DNA of 56,355 nucleotides from contig NZ_JAAGVC010000035.1 in NCBI RefSeq assembly GCF_010858045.1, positions 1-56,355 of the forward strand, in the 5' to 3' direction. The stretch comes from Nocardia cyriacigeorgica. GTDB taxonomy: Bacteria > Actinomycetota > Actinomycetes > Mycobacteriales > Mycobacteriaceae. Shown piece after piece: positions 16,087 through 25,625 of the stretch. The position numbers were made by a program, and so were the translations under genes. The notes beneath the pieces are model-generated. The model did not search any database. It had not been told where the DNA came from and saw only the letters and a list, made by a program, of their open reading frames with translations. The stretch's first letter is position 1. Every line of letters starts with the position of its first letter.

Positions 16087-17133
16087 ATGTCGGTGATTCG
16101 TTCCGCCGGTCTGCGCGGCTTCCGGGCCACGGTCGCCGAGCTCGGCGGCGACGCCGAGGAGCTGGCCACCGCGTGCGGGCTGCCGGTCGCCGCCCTGGAC
16201 ACCGACGACCTACTGGTCTCCGATCAGGCGGTGGCGGCGGTGCTGGAACTGGCCGCGCACCGGCTGGACTGCCCCGACCTGGGCTTACGCATGTCGGCGC
16301 GCCAGGATCTGGCCATGCTCGGTCCGCTGGCGCTGGCCATCCGCAGTTCGCCCACCCTGGCCGACGTCCTCGAATGCGGTTCCCGGTACCTGTTCGTGCA
16401 CGCGCGCTCGCTGAGCCTGTCGCTCGACCCCGACCCGTACGGCGAACGCGGCGTGATGGCGTTGCGCTATGGCGTGCGAGCCGCCACGGCGACACCGGTT
16501 CAGGGCACCGATCTCGGCCTCGCCTTCATGCACCGCACGATCCAGCGGTTGACCGGCGATCGCTACGGCCTGCGCTCGGTGGAATTGCCGTATCGGCCAC
16601 CCGCACCGCTGTCGGTGTACGAGGCCTTCTTCGGCGCGCCGGTGCGGGCCGGGCGCCGCGATGCGCTGCTGCGCGTGCCGAGCAGCCTTGCCGCACGCCA
16701 GCTCAGCGGTGGTGACGAGAACCTGCACCGGCTGGCCATGGAGTTCCTGGCCCAGCAGAACGCCGCCACCGGCAGCTCGGTGGTGCCGACGGTGCGCGCC
16801 GCCGTCAAACAGCTGCTCGGCACCACACCACCGGAAATCGCCGTGGTGGCCGGGCTGCTGACGATGCATCCGCGCACTCTGCAACGCAGGCTCAGTGCCG
16901 AGGGCACCACCTTCGCCGCCGTGCTCGACGATGTGCGCCGCAGCGAAACCCGCCGCTACCTCACCACCACCGATATCTCCATGAGTCAGATCGCCTCCCT
17001 CGTCGGCCTCACCGAACAGGCCACGCTCACCCGCTGCTGCCGCCGCTGGTGGGGCAGCCCGCCGACGGCGATCCGCAACGATCCCGGCCTGGCCCGTGAA
17101 CAGGGCGCCCCGGCACCGGCCGCCCGGGCATAG
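16087..17133 (+). CDS. AraC-family regulator (VirS-like)
   Basis: 348 residues. The first about 200 match the arabinose-binding-like domain of the VirS/OruR group (SDQAVAAVLELAAHRLDCPD, LGLRMSARQDLAMLGPLALA). The C-terminal 100 residues hold two HTH motifs (MHPRTLQRRLSAEGTTFAAV and SMSQIASLVGLTEQATLTRC). The start is the ATG at 16087. It sits back to back with the flavin monooxygenase gene, so it most likely controls that gene and itself from the 70-nt shared region. The ligand is unknown; in the mycobacterial counterpart the signal is acid stress. Confidence 0.88.
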   Translation: MSVIRSAGLRGFRATVAELGGDAEELATACGLPVAALDTDDLLVSDQAVAAVLELAAHRLDCPDLGLRMSARQDLAMLGPLALAIRSSPTLADVLECGSRYLFVHARSLSLSLDPDPYGERGVMALRYGVRAATATPVQGTDLGLAFMHRTIQRLTGDRYGLRSVELPYRPPAPLSVYEAFFGAPVRAGRRDALLRVPSSLAARQLSGGDENLHRLAMEFLAQQNAATGSSVVPTVRAAVKQLLGTTPPEIAVVAGLLTMHPRTLQRRLSAEGTTFAAVLDDVRRSETRRYLTTTDISMSQIASLVGLTEQATLTRCCRRWWGSPPTAIRNDPGLAREQGAPAPAARA

Positions 17134-17142
17134 GCTGCGGCT

Positions 17143-17877
17143 ATGGACCCATCGAGCGAGATCGACGGCGCGGCGCAGCACCGCGGTGAACCGCACACCG
17201 CGACCTTGGCGACGCGGTTGAACTGGTTGCGCGCCGGCGTGCTCGGCGCGAACGACGGCATCGTCTCGACGGCCGGGCTCGTGGTCGGTGTTGCCGCCGC
17301 GAACACCGCCACCAGCACCATTTTCACCGCTGGCATCGCCGGATTGAGTGCGGGAGCGATTTCGATGGCGGTCGGCGAGTACGTCTCGGTGAGCACCCAA
17401 CGCGATTCCGAGAAGGCGCTACTGGCCAAGGAGCGCCGGGAGTTGCGTGAGGAACCGGAATCCGAGCTCGCCGAGTTGACCGCGATCTACCGGGCCAAGG
17501 GATTGTCACCGGAGACCGCCCGCCGAGTCGCCGAGGAACTCACCGCACACGATGCCTTCACCGCGCACGCCGAAGCCGAATTGGGTTTGAACCCCGAAGA
17601 ACTCACCAACCCGTGGCATGCGGCGTTCTCCTCGGCCGTCGCCTTCACCGTCGGCGCGCTACTGCCACTGCTGGCAATACTGTTGCCGCCCACCCATCTT
17701 CGCATCCCGGTGACGTTCGCGGCGGTGCTCGTCGCGCTCGCCCTCACCGGGTCGATCAGCGCCCGGCTCGGTGGCAGCCATCGCGGCCGGGCGGTGCTGC
17801 GGGTGGTGCTCGGTGGGGCCTTGGCCATGGCGATCACCTACGGAGTCGGCCAGCTCGCGGACGTCTCCGGCATCTGA
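17143..17877 (+). CDS. VIT1/CCC1-family Fe/Mn transporter
   Basis: 244 residues. The N-terminal signature LNWLRAGVLGANDGIVSTAG and the GAISMAVGEYVSVSTQRDSE stretch are typical of the VIT family, which move ferrous iron or manganese out of the cytosol. Five membrane segments are expected: two near the N-terminus, then a cytosolic charged helix-rich region (about 85-155, rich in Glu and Lys, the metal-binding part of the family), and three more at the end. It starts 10 nt after the AraC gene on the same strand, so read-through transcription is possible. Metal specificity cannot be told. Confidence 0.9.
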   Translation: MDPSSEIDGAAQHRGEPHTATLATRLNWLRAGVLGANDGIVSTAGLVVGVAAANTATSTIFTAGIAGLSAGAISMAVGEYVSVSTQRDSEKALLAKERRELREEPESELAELTAIYRAKGLSPETARRVAEELTAHDAFTAHAEAELGLNPEELTNPWHAAFSSAVAFTVGALLPLLAILLPPTHLRIPVTFAAVLVALALTGSISARLGGSHRGRAVLRVVLGGALAMAITYGVGQLADVSGI

Positions 17878-17936
17878 GGGGTCGATTTCGGCGCAGTGCC
17901 CGGGCATGCCGGGGCGGTTGGTGCTGTACTTGGCGG

Positions 17937-18728
17937 GTGAGTTCAGTGTTCGCCGTATTGCCCGCCGCCGGAACGGATTCGCCGGAACAGGCTTTCGGGC
18001 AGTACCGGGCGATCCTGGACCGGCCGGAATCCACCGCACCGTTGCCGGTGGTCGGCATCGTGGCCGCGCAGCTGCGGCGTCGGCCGGCGCCACTGACGAT
18101 CTTGCAACCGCCCGACGGGCGTGGGCTGCTGCTGCGTGCCGGATCCGGCGATCTGCTCACCGATCTGTGCGCCGCGTTGCGCCTGACCGCCACCCGTGAC
18201 CTGGCCGTCTTCGAGGTCGACGCCCGGCGCCTGCACCATCCGCGCGCGGCGGCGCGGGTGCCCGTCAAAGCCGGACCGCATGCGTTCCCGACCGTGACAG
18301 AACCGCTGGTGGACCTGCTGATCCCGGAGCGCCGCAGTCTGGACGATCCAGCGCTGACGCTGGCCCGCAACCACGATGTCCAGCTCCGTATCAGACAGTT
18401 GCCCGACGGCATCCTCGAACTGACCCACCGCACCGGCGGTCTGCACTTCCGCCTGCTCACCGACGACGCGCCGCTCGCGCGCAAGGTCACCTGGTCGTGG
18501 GCCCGCCGGGACGGCTGGTGGCAGGAAGCCATCTCCTGGCAGCCCTGCGAGCCATCGAACGACCAGATGCCCGTCACCGACGATGCCGCGGCCCTGCTGG
18601 CCGAGCTCGACGTGCTGCGCGCCGAGGTCGACGACCTGGAGGCACTCGATGCCGGCGCGGCCATGCATCAGTTGGATGAATTGACCCGGTCCGTCCTGGA
18701 TATCGAGATCCCGACGTTCGACGACTGA
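17937..18728 (+). CDS. Hypothetical protein, 263 aa
   Basis: No family recognised. The GTG at 17937 gives MSSVFAVLPAAGTDSPEQAF. The middle mixes Leu-rich strands (LLLRAGSGDLLTDLCAALRL) with charged loops. The last 45 residues form an acidic heptad-like helix (LLAELDVLRAEVDDLEALD), likely a short coiled coil. No signal peptide or membrane segment. It is not clearly linked to the VIT transporter upstream (59-nt gap). GC-rich third codon positions support the frame, although the start codon is uncertain because the frame is open for a further 300 nt upstream, inside the VIT gene. Confidence 0.65.
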   Translation: MSSVFAVLPAAGTDSPEQAFGQYRAILDRPESTAPLPVVGIVAAQLRRRPAPLTILQPPDGRGLLLRAGSGDLLTDLCAALRLTATRDLAVFEVDARRLHHPRAAARVPVKAGPHAFPTVTEPLVDLLIPERRSLDDPALTLARNHDVQLRIRQLPDGILELTHRTGGLHFRLLTDDAPLARKVTWSWARRDGWWQEAISWQPCEPSNDQMPVTDDAAALLAELDVLRAEVDDLEALDAGAAMHQLDELTRSVLDIEIPTFDD

Positions 18729-18870
18729 CGGTCGGATCGTCGACTCGATCGACGCCGCAGGTCTTGCCGGACCGCTATTCGGGTCTGGGCCGTTTGCCGT
18801 CGCCCGGCTCATTCCCGCACATGCCGGAAAGTCTCGCGAAAAGGTAGCGGTCAACACGTACGCTTGCTAC

Positions 18871-18881
18871 TGTCTCAGACA
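18871..18881. promoter_or_regulatory. Short palindrome upstream of the first mce operon
   Basis: TGTCT-C-AGACA is an 11-bp palindrome 74 nt before the first yrbE start, within the 226-nt region that must hold the operon promoter. It is an operator candidate only. Confidence 0.3.
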
Positions 18882-18954
18882 ATTCGCTTCGCCACCGTAG
18901 GAATGGCGGCGGGGCACGGGGGTCGAGGCGCTCTACCTAGCCAAAGGCGGCTGC

Positions 18955-19809
18955 ATGATCAGTACCGGGGAACTTGCCGATCCGACGGACCGGGAACGAG
19001 TAATCAGGTTCGGGCTCGATTACTGGCGCGACCATCCGCAGCGTTCGGTGGAGACGGCCGGGCGACAGGTCACCATGACCGGCCGGGCCTTCGCCGAACT
19101 GTTCACTTCGCTTGCGCGACGGCGCTTTCCAGGGCGGGAATTCGTACAGCAGGCCGCCTTCATGGCCAACGTGTCGGCGGCGCCGACGCTGCTCATCGCG
19201 ATTCCCATCGCGGTGGTGGTGTCGATTCAGGTCGGCTCGCTGGTCAGCCAGGTCGGCGCGACCACCTTCATCGGGGCGGTCAATGGTCTCGGCATCATTC
19301 GGCAGGGGGCGCCGCTGGTGGCGTCGCTGATGATCGCGGGTGCGGTCGGCTCGGCGATGTGCGCGGATCTGGGTTCACGCACCATTCGCGAGGAAATCGA
19401 TGCGATGCGGGTGATGGGGGTCGACCCGGTTCGCCGGTTGGTGGCGCCGCGGCTGCTGGCGGCGGTGCTGATCAGCATGCTGCTGTGCGGGTTCGTCGTC
19501 TTCGTCGGCTTCGCCACCGGCTACGTGTTCAACGTCTACGTCCAGTCCGGGACGCCCGGTTCCTACGTCAGCACCTTCGCCTCGTTCGCGGTGGCCGCCG
19601 ACCTCGTCGTCGCGATCGTGAAGGCGGCGATCTTCGGGGCGCTCACCGCCGTCATCGCCTGCGATACCGGGCTCAATGCCAAGGGCGGTCCGGCCGGGGT
19701 GGCGAACGCGGTCAACTCCGCGGTGGTCACCTCGGCGATCGTGCTGTTCGCCACCAATATCGTCATCACCCAGATCTACAACACGCTGTTCCCGGCGAAG
19801 GTGCTCTGA
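18955..19809 (+). CDS. yrbEA: YrbE/MlaE-type permease A of mce operon 1
   Basis: 284 residues. After a hydrophilic 60-residue N-terminus, the MlaE permease fold follows: an amphipathic interfacial helix (FVQQAAFMANVSAAPTLLIA), five or so membrane segments, and the conserved cytosolic loop ADLGSRTIREEIDAMRVMGV with DPVRRLVAPR, which contacts the ABC ATPase. The C-terminal AKGGPAGVANAVNSAVV is a family signature. With YrbEB it forms the inner-membrane channel of an Mce lipid importer. It is the first gene of an operon of at least eight genes; the next start follows its stop by 1 nt. Confidence 0.93.
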   Translation: MISTGELADPTDRERVIRFGLDYWRDHPQRSVETAGRQVTMTGRAFAELFTSLARRRFPGREFVQQAAFMANVSAAPTLLIAIPIAVVVSIQVGSLVSQVGATTFIGAVNGLGIIRQGAPLVASLMIAGAVGSAMCADLGSRTIREEIDAMRVMGVDPVRRLVAPRLLAAVLISMLLCGFVVFVGFATGYVFNVYVQSGTPGSYVSTFASFAVAADLVVAIVKAAIFGALTAVIACDTGLNAKGGPAGVANAVNSAVVTSAIVLFATNIVITQIYNTLFPAKVL

Positions 19810-19810
19810 G

Positions 19811-20671
19811 ATGAGCTCCTACACACCGCCGTTGCTGCGCCCCGCCCGCGCACTCGCCGTCGCGGTCGCCGGACCGGCACGGGCCAGTGTCCGGCTCGGG
19901 CATATCGGTCTGGTCCTGGTGCAGTCGATGGCCGCCATGCCGTTCGTGCTGCGCCACTACCGCAAGGAACTTCTGCGCCTGATCACCGATGTGACCTGGG
20001 GAAACGGATCGCTCGTCGTCGGCGGCGGCACGGCGGGCGTTGTGCTGATCCTGTGCGGCTTCGGCGGCATCACCGTCGGCATGGAATCGCACACCGCACT
20101 CGAGCTGCTCACCATGGCCCCGTTGACCGGCGCGGTCTCCGGGTTCGCCACCACACGGGAGCTGGCTCCGCTGCTGGCGACGTTGGCCTTCGCCGCGCAG
20201 GCCGGCTGCCGGTTCACCGCGCAGCTCGGCTCGATGCGGATCTCGGAGGAGGTCGACGCCCTGGAATCCATCGCGATCCGGCCGCTGCCGTATCTGATCA
20301 GCACCCGGATGCTGGCGGCGATGGTGGCGATCGTGCCGCTCTACAGCATCGGCTTGGCGATCGCCTACCTCACCACCGAACTGTCGATCCTGTTCCTCGG
20401 CGGCACCACCCTCGGCACCTTCGACCACTACTTCCATCAGTTCCTCAACCCGGTGGACATCGCGTACTCGGTGCTCAAGGTCGTGGTCTTCGTGCTGCTG
20501 GCGACGTTCATCCAGTGCTACTACGGGTTCGTCGCCTCGGGTGGACCAGAGGGCGTCGGCGTGGCGGCCGGTAAGGCGATCAAGGCCACCATCATCGTGG
20601 TCGTCTTCGCGAATCTTCTGCTCACACTGGCGATCTGGGGTATCGACCCGGGTCTGCGGATCTCCGGATAG
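19811..20671 (+). CDS. yrbEB: YrbE/MlaE-type permease B of mce operon 1
   Basis: 286 residues. It has an ITDVTWGNGSLVVGGGTAGV segment near the N-terminus, the coupling loop GSMRISEEVDALESIAIRPL, and C-terminal ASGGPEGVGVAAGKAI, all family features. The ATG at 19811 follows the YrbEA stop by one base; the longer open frame upstream lies within that gene. It pairs with YrbEA as the second permease subunit. The ATPase that powers such systems (MceG/Mkl) is usually encoded elsewhere and is not in this window. Confidence 0.93.
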   Translation: MSSYTPPLLRPARALAVAVAGPARASVRLGHIGLVLVQSMAAMPFVLRHYRKELLRLITDVTWGNGSLVVGGGTAGVVLILCGFGGITVGMESHTALELLTMAPLTGAVSGFATTRELAPLLATLAFAAQAGCRFTAQLGSMRISEEVDALESIAIRPLPYLISTRMLAAMVAIVPLYSIGLAIAYLTTELSILFLGGTTLGTFDHYFHQFLNPVDIAYSVLKVVVFVLLATFIQCYYGFVASGGPEGVGVAAGKAIKATIIVVVFANLLLTLAIWGIDPGLRISG

Positions 20672-20680
20672 GGGCAGGCG

Positions 20681-22309
20681 ATGATCATCGATCCGAGTGG
20701 GCGCGGGCCGTCACACCGCACGTTGGGCCTGGCGGGTACGGCCATGCTGGCCGTCATCGCCGCGGTGGTCGCGCTGCTGGGCCTGCGCTATACCGGCGCG
20801 TTCGACGATCGGGTGGCCGTCGTCGCGATGCTGACCAGCAGCGGCGACGGGCTGCCCGAGCGCGCGGACGTGAAGTTTCGCGGGATGCTCGTCGGTTCGG
20901 TCGCGGGCGTCGACATCGTCGCGAAGGGTGAGCGGCAGCGGGTCGAGATCGATCTGTTGCCCGAGGCTGCCGGCGACATTCCCGGCACTGTCACCGCGCG
21001 GGTGGTGCCGGCCAATATCTTCGGCGTCACGGCCGTCGAACTCGTCGACAACGGGCCTGCCGCACGCGGGCTACGCGCGGGCATGACCATCGAACAGGAC
21101 ACCAGCCGGGCGACCACCGAACTACAGACCACCCTCACCACCCTGCGGACCGTGCTCGACCACATCCAGCCGGAGAAGCTCGGCCGGGTGCTCGGCACCC
21201 TGGCCGATGCCCTCGATCCCGCCGCCCGGGTGCCGGGCTCGACCATCGAACGCCTGGACACCTGGACCACGCAGGTCCGCGCGATCCCCGAAATCGGCGA
21301 CCTGCTCGGCGATCTGGGCGCGGCGACAACAGCCATCAGCGCGTCGGCCCCCGAGCTGATCGACGTACTGGCCGCGTCGGTGACCTCGGCGCGCACCATC
21401 ACCGAACGCCGCGCCGGCGTCCTCGCCCTGCTCACCGGTGCGAGCAGCACCATCGACGCCACCAACGCGCTGTTCGCCCGCAACCCGGACGCCGGAAAGG
21501 AATTGGTCGCCGGCCTCGACGAGACCTTCGGCGCCCTCGCCGCCGACCCCGACGCCCTCCCGGTGTCGGTCGCCAACCTCAACGCCGCGCTCGGCGAGCT
21601 CGCCACGGTATTCAACTGGGGTCCGAGCAAGCAGATGAGCTGGGCCGTCGACGTCACCTTCACACCGTTCCAGCAGTACACGGCGCAGGACTGTCCGCGA
21701 TACGGGGATGTGGCAGGTCCGCGCTGCTCCGATGGTTCGGTGCCGAACACCGCACCGGCACAGCGGTTCCCACCGACACTGATCCCGCGTCATCTGGATT
21801 CGGCCGGGCCCGCACCGGTCGTTCCCGGAGCGTTCGGGCTGCCCGGTGCTCCGGGAGCCCCGGGGGCGCCCGGTACTTCCGGAGTGCCTGGGACGCCGCT
21901 GGCGCCGGGCCTGCCCGGATTCCCGCTCATCCCGGGTTTACCCCCGCTGCCCTTCCTCGTCCCCGGCGGACCGATTCCGCCGGCTCCCGCAACTTCGCCA
22001 GATTCTGCGCCTCCGGCACCCGCTGGGCCAGGAACACCGCGATCGGGACCTCCACCTAGTTCATCGCCCGACAGCTCCCCCGCCGCCCACCCGGATCGGA
22101 CAGCCGTACCCGGATCTCGACGGGCCGGCGCCGGAGCCGCCGAAGCCGGGCAGTCGGCGTCCGCCAGGCCGCTCCGTGGGCGCGCCGCCGTCGCCGCCCT
22201 CGTCGGCGGTGAACCCAACGCCGCGCAGCTGCTGCTGCTCGGCCCGGTCCTCGCGGGCGGTTCGCTCACCGTCCGCGACACCACGGGCGTACAGGACGGG
22301 GGCCGTTGA
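20681..22309 (+). CDS. mceA: MceA protein of mce operon 1 with collagen-like tail
   Basis: 542 residues, longer than most MceA proteins. One N-terminal membrane anchor (about 17-36), then the MCE domain (about 40-115; GDGLPERADVKFRGMLVGSV), a long helical region that builds the lipid tunnel, a CPRYGDVAGPRC disulfide-type motif, and a Pro/Gly-rich tail with GAPGAPGAPGTSGVPGTP (about 390-440). The end returns to a family-typical GGEPNAAQLLLLGPVLAGGS. Between about 22060 and 22150 the +1 frame has stronger GC third-position bias and reads as a Pro-rich Mce-like tail, so a pair of compensating frameshifts, natural or from sequencing, is possible. Confidence 0.85.
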   Translation: MIIDPSGRGPSHRTLGLAGTAMLAVIAAVVALLGLRYTGAFDDRVAVVAMLTSSGDGLPERADVKFRGMLVGSVAGVDIVAKGERQRVEIDLLPEAAGDIPGTVTARVVPANIFGVTAVELVDNGPAARGLRAGMTIEQDTSRATTELQTTLTTLRTVLDHIQPEKLGRVLGTLADALDPAARVPGSTIERLDTWTTQVRAIPEIGDLLGDLGAATTAISASAPELIDVLAASVTSARTITERRAGVLALLTGASSTIDATNALFARNPDAGKELVAGLDETFGALAADPDALPVSVANLNAALGELATVFNWGPSKQMSWAVDVTFTPFQQYTAQDCPRYGDVAGPRCSDGSVPNTAPAQRFPPTLIPRHLDSAGPAPVVPGAFGLPGAPGAPGAPGTSGVPGTPLAPGLPGFPLIPGLPPLPFLVPGGPIPPAPATSPDSAPPAPAGPGTPRSGPPPSSSPDSSPAAHPDRTAVPGSRRAGAGAAEAGQSASARPLRGRAAVAALVGGEPNAAQLLLLGPVLAGGSLTVRDTTGVQDGGR

Positions 22310-22429
22310 CGTGCACCGTATTTCCCCGCCGCACCACGGCGTCCCACGTTTCACCCCGCGATTCGGGCGCGCCCCGGCAGGCGCCGGATTCGCCTGCGAA
22401 CCACCACCAACCGACCAGGGGGACCGACG

Positions 22430-23452
22430 ATGAATTCCCGCAGCGCAATAGCCGGGCTCGCCATCTTCGTGGCGCTCGCTCTCGGCGCCACGTACACGAT
22501 CTGGTCGACCCTGCAACGCTCGGTGCCGGGCGACACCACCGGCTACTCCGCCACATTCACCGATGTGCTCGGCCTGCGGGTCGGTGACGACGTGCGGATG
22601 GCCGGGGTGCGGGTGGGCCGCGTCGATGCGATCGAACTCGATCCGCAGCGTAAGGCCCGCGTGGAGTTCTCGGTGCAGTCGCGCCAGCAGCTCTACACCA
22701 CCACCAAGGCCCTGATCAGGTATCAGAATCTGATCGGACAGCGCTATATCGCGCTGGCGCCGGGCGAGGGTGCGGGCCGGCGGCTGACGGCGGGCGCGTC
22801 GATTCCGTTGGAGCGCACCGAATCCTCCTTCGATGTCTCCACGCTGCTGGCCGGGTTCGAGCCGCTGTTCAGCATGTTGCAGCCGGATGAGGTGAATTCG
22901 CTGTCGGAGACGATGGTGCAGGCCTTACAGGGCGATGGGGTGTCACTATCGGCGCTGATCACCCGGGCGGCGAGCCTGGCGGGTACGTTCCGTGAGCGCG
23001 ACGAGATTCTCGGCGCGGTGATCACCAACCTCAGCGGCGTCATCGCGGGGCTGGCGAACCGCAGCCAGGAATTGGAAACCCTCATCACCCAATCGCGTGC
23101 GCTGGTCACCGGCTTGTATGAGCAGGGCGAGACATTGAAGGGCGCGGTCACCCAGGTCGCGGATTCGACGGACACGCTCACCGAGCTGATCGGACAGGTG
23201 GCGCCGGGGATGGCGCAGGCGCAGCTGGATGCCACCGCCGGGGTGAATCTGCTGCTGTCCAATGGAGCCCGGCTCGACCGCGCGGCCGTCGAGCTGCCGG
23301 ATGTGCTGGCCGGGCTGGCCCGGATCAGCGGCAACGGCACCTACATCAATTCCTATGTCTGCGGACTCGATGTGTCGCTCTGGGGCGTGCTGTTCCCACA
23401 GGGGCTGTTCTCGCAGGTCGGCGGGAACTCACATTCGGAGGTGTGCCGGTGA
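22430..23452 (+). CDS. mceB: MceB protein of mce operon 1
   Basis: 340 residues with an N-terminal anchor (AIAGLAIFVALALGATYTIW), the MCE domain (about 35-115; VLGLRVGDDVRMAGVRVGRV, ending YQNLIGQRYIALAPGE), then a long helical domain of about 190 residues, and a C-terminal SYVCGLDVSLWGVLFPQGLF segment typical of MceB. The gap of 120 nt before it is unusual within an mce operon and shows no gene. A GACCAGGGGG stretch precedes the ATG. It forms part of the periplasm-spanning lipid tunnel. Confidence 0.93.
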   Translation: MNSRSAIAGLAIFVALALGATYTIWSTLQRSVPGDTTGYSATFTDVLGLRVGDDVRMAGVRVGRVDAIELDPQRKARVEFSVQSRQQLYTTTKALIRYQNLIGQRYIALAPGEGAGRRLTAGASIPLERTESSFDVSTLLAGFEPLFSMLQPDEVNSLSETMVQALQGDGVSLSALITRAASLAGTFRERDEILGAVITNLSGVIAGLANRSQELETLITQSRALVTGLYEQGETLKGAVTQVADSTDTLTELIGQVAPGMAQAQLDATAGVNLLLSNGARLDRAAVELPDVLAGLARISGNGTYINSYVCGLDVSLWGVLFPQGLFSQVGGNSHSEVCR

Positions 23453-24534
23453 TGCGGACGTTCCTCGCACGGTTCCGATTGATCAACCGCATTCTGGTGC
23501 GGTTCGGGCTGCCGACGATGCCCGAGATGTGGGCGGCCATCCCCAGCTATTCGCAGAATCGGCACTGGTGGCTGGGGCTGACGGCCGGTGCGGTGGTGCT
23601 GGCACTGCTGGCCGGATCCGGTCTGCTCACCCGGGCGGGAATCGGCCACCGGACGGTGCGGGCGGAGTTCGCGCAGGCCGCGGGTCTGCGTCCGGGTGAC
23701 AGCGTGGACGTCGCCGGTATCGAGGTGGGGACGGTACGGGCGGCACAGCTGCGGCGGGACCGGATCGTGGTCGAGTTGTCCATCCGCGACGATCTCACCC
23801 TCGGCGCGGACGCCGGTGCGGCGATCGAGATGTCGACGATCCTCGGCAAAATGCACGTCGAGCTGAATCCCGGCACCGGCAGCGATCTGCCCGGCGAGCT
23901 CATCCCGCTCGAACGCACCACCGTTCCGTACAACCTGTCCAAGGTCATCGACGATCCGGTCTATCAGAACTCCTTCGAGCACATCGAGCGCCTCGACCCG
24001 GACAAGCTACGGGCCGCGCTCGAGGCGGTGCACCAGCAGATGGGTGATTCGCCCGAGCTGACCTCGCAGGCGCTCGACAGCGTCGGCGTGCTGGCCGGGG
24101 TCATCGGCGATCGCCGCGCCGAGGTGGACAGTCTGCTGAAGAACATGGATGCCGTCGCGCAGCTGGTGGCCGACAACCAGAACGGCGTGCTCATGCTGCT
24201 CACCCACGGGCAGGCCATCGGCGATGCGGTGGCCCGCAGACAGGATTTGATTCGAAACCTGCTCGACGATATCGGAGCGGTATCGAAGACATTGCAGACC
24301 ATGGGTGTGCAGAACAACGGCCAGTTGGGTCCGCTCATCCAGAACCTGAACACCATGTCCGAGGGCTTGCAGAAGAACCGCGACAATCTCGACGCCCTCT
24401 ATCAGGTGATGCCGGTGGCGTTGCGGCAGTTCAACAATGCCTTCGGCAACGGCCCCTACGGCGAGGTTTATCTGCCGTGGGTTTTCCCCGACAACTGGCT
24501 GTGCCTGGCGCACGCCGTGGAGGAGTGCCGATGA
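23452..24534 (+). CDS. mceC: MceC protein of mce operon 1
   Basis: 360 residues. One membrane segment near the N-terminus (LGLTAGAVVLALLAGSGLLT), the MCE domain (about 55-130; AAGLRPGDSVDVAGIEVGTV, then STILGKMHVELNPG), a long helical region (LDPDKLRAALEAVHQQMGDS and following) and a C-terminal PWVFPDNWLCLAHAVEECR with two cysteines that could pair. The ATG overlaps the MceB stop (TGATG) with GGAGGT 9 nt upstream; GTG codons just before it are alternatives. One of six Mce subunits of the importer. Confidence 0.92.
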   Translation: MRTFLARFRLINRILVRFGLPTMPEMWAAIPSYSQNRHWWLGLTAGAVVLALLAGSGLLTRAGIGHRTVRAEFAQAAGLRPGDSVDVAGIEVGTVRAAQLRRDRIVVELSIRDDLTLGADAGAAIEMSTILGKMHVELNPGTGSDLPGELIPLERTTVPYNLSKVIDDPVYQNSFEHIERLDPDKLRAALEAVHQQMGDSPELTSQALDSVGVLAGVIGDRRAEVDSLLKNMDAVAQLVADNQNGVLMLLTHGQAIGDAVARRQDLIRNLLDDIGAVSKTLQTMGVQNNGQLGPLIQNLNTMSEGLQKNRDNLDALYQVMPVALRQFNNAFGNGPYGEVYLPWVFPDNWLCLAHAVEECR

Positions 24535-25625
24535 TCGGCAACGTCGTTCGTTTCGCCGTGCTCGCCCTGGTCGCGGTGTTCGCGGCCGGCTGTTCGGCGC
24601 TACCGCACAGCCTGACCTCGCTGCCGGATCGCCTGCGCGGAAACCTGCTGCGGATCAGCGCGGATTTCGAGAACGTCGCCGGACTGTACGCCGGTAACGA
24701 GGTGTCGGTGCTCGGGCTGCCGATCGGCCGGGTGGACGCGATCGAGGCCAAGGGCGCGTTCGTGGAAGTGCGCATGACCATCGAGGATGTCGGGCTACCG
24801 GCCGACACCAAGGCGGCGCTCATCTCGCCGCAGCTGATCACCAATCGGCATATCGAACTCACCCCCGCCACCACCGAGGACGGCGCGATGCTGGCCGATG
24901 GTGCGCATATTCCCCTGGCCCGCACCAGGACTCCGGTCGAGCTCGACCGCATCCTGCGCACCTTCGAACAGCTCGGCGACGCGTTGAAGGGCAGTTCCAC
25001 CGAGGGCCCGATGGCGAGCCGGGTGCTGTTCCCGATGCTGGACGGCAATGGCGACAAGATCCGCGAAACCCTGGACGCGCTGTCGTCGGCGTTCGAGGTG
25101 ACGCTGGCCAATAAGGACCAGATCTCCAACACCATCGTGAAACTCAACGACATCACCCAGGTCGTCGCCGAGAACGATCGGACCGTCCGTGATTTCAGTG
25201 CACGGCTCACCGAACTGGTGACGTTGCTGAGCGATCAAGCGCCCGGCTTGCAGGCGGTGCTCACCCAGCTCAACGACTTCGTCGCCAACACCAGTGCCGT
25301 CGTCGCAGAGAATCGCGCACCGCTGACGGCGGCACTGAACCGGCTCACCACCATCACCGCGCAGATGCGCGCCCACGCCCGCGGGTTGACCGAGATCGTG
25401 GATGTGGGCCCGCTGTTCTTCCAGAACTTCGCGGCCGCGATGAGCCCGGAGCATCGGGCCCTGCGACTACATCTGCTCACCGATAAATCCCTGCTGGACA
25501 ACGAGACCCTGGCGCTGTTCTGCGAGCGGGTGCAACTGCGGTCGGACGGGTGCCGCACGGGGCGGCTCGCGGACTTCGGACCCGACTTCGGATTGACCGC
25601 CGCCGTGCTGGGGCTGACGGCATGA
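24531..25625 (+). CDS. mceD: MceD-position lipoprotein of mce operon 1
   Basis: 364 residues. The N-terminus is a lipoprotein signal (VLALVAVFAAGC, lipobox AAGC with Cys about 20), then an MCE domain (VAGLYAGNEVSVLGLPIGRV) and a helical domain (ETLDALSSAFEVTLANKDQI and following). The C-terminus has LFCERVQLRSDGC with two cysteines. The start at 24531 overlaps the MceC stop (ATGA) behind GGAGGAG. Having two lipidated subunits (this and the next gene) rather than a single MceE lipoprotein is a little unusual for the family. Confidence 0.9.
   Translation: MIGNVVRFAVLALVAVFAAGCSALPHSLTSLPDRLRGNLLRISADFENVAGLYAGNEVSVLGLPIGRVDAIEAKGAFVEVRMTIEDVGLPADTKAALISPQLITNRHIELTPATTEDGAMLADGAHIPLARTRTPVELDRILRTFEQLGDALKGSSTEGPMASRVLFPMLDGNGDKIRETLDALSSAFEVTLANKDQISNTIVKLNDITQVVAENDRTVRDFSARLTELVTLLSDQAPGLQAVLTQLNDFVANTSAVVAENRAPLTAALNRLTTITAQMRAHARGLTEIVDVGPLFFQNFAAAMSPEHRALRLHLLTDKSLLDNETLALFCERVQLRSDGCRTGRLADFGPDFGLTAAVLGLTA

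Noticed and set aside
22310..22429. A small gene between mceA and mceB
   Set aside because: The open frames are continuations of mceA shadows and carry no independent start site or motif.
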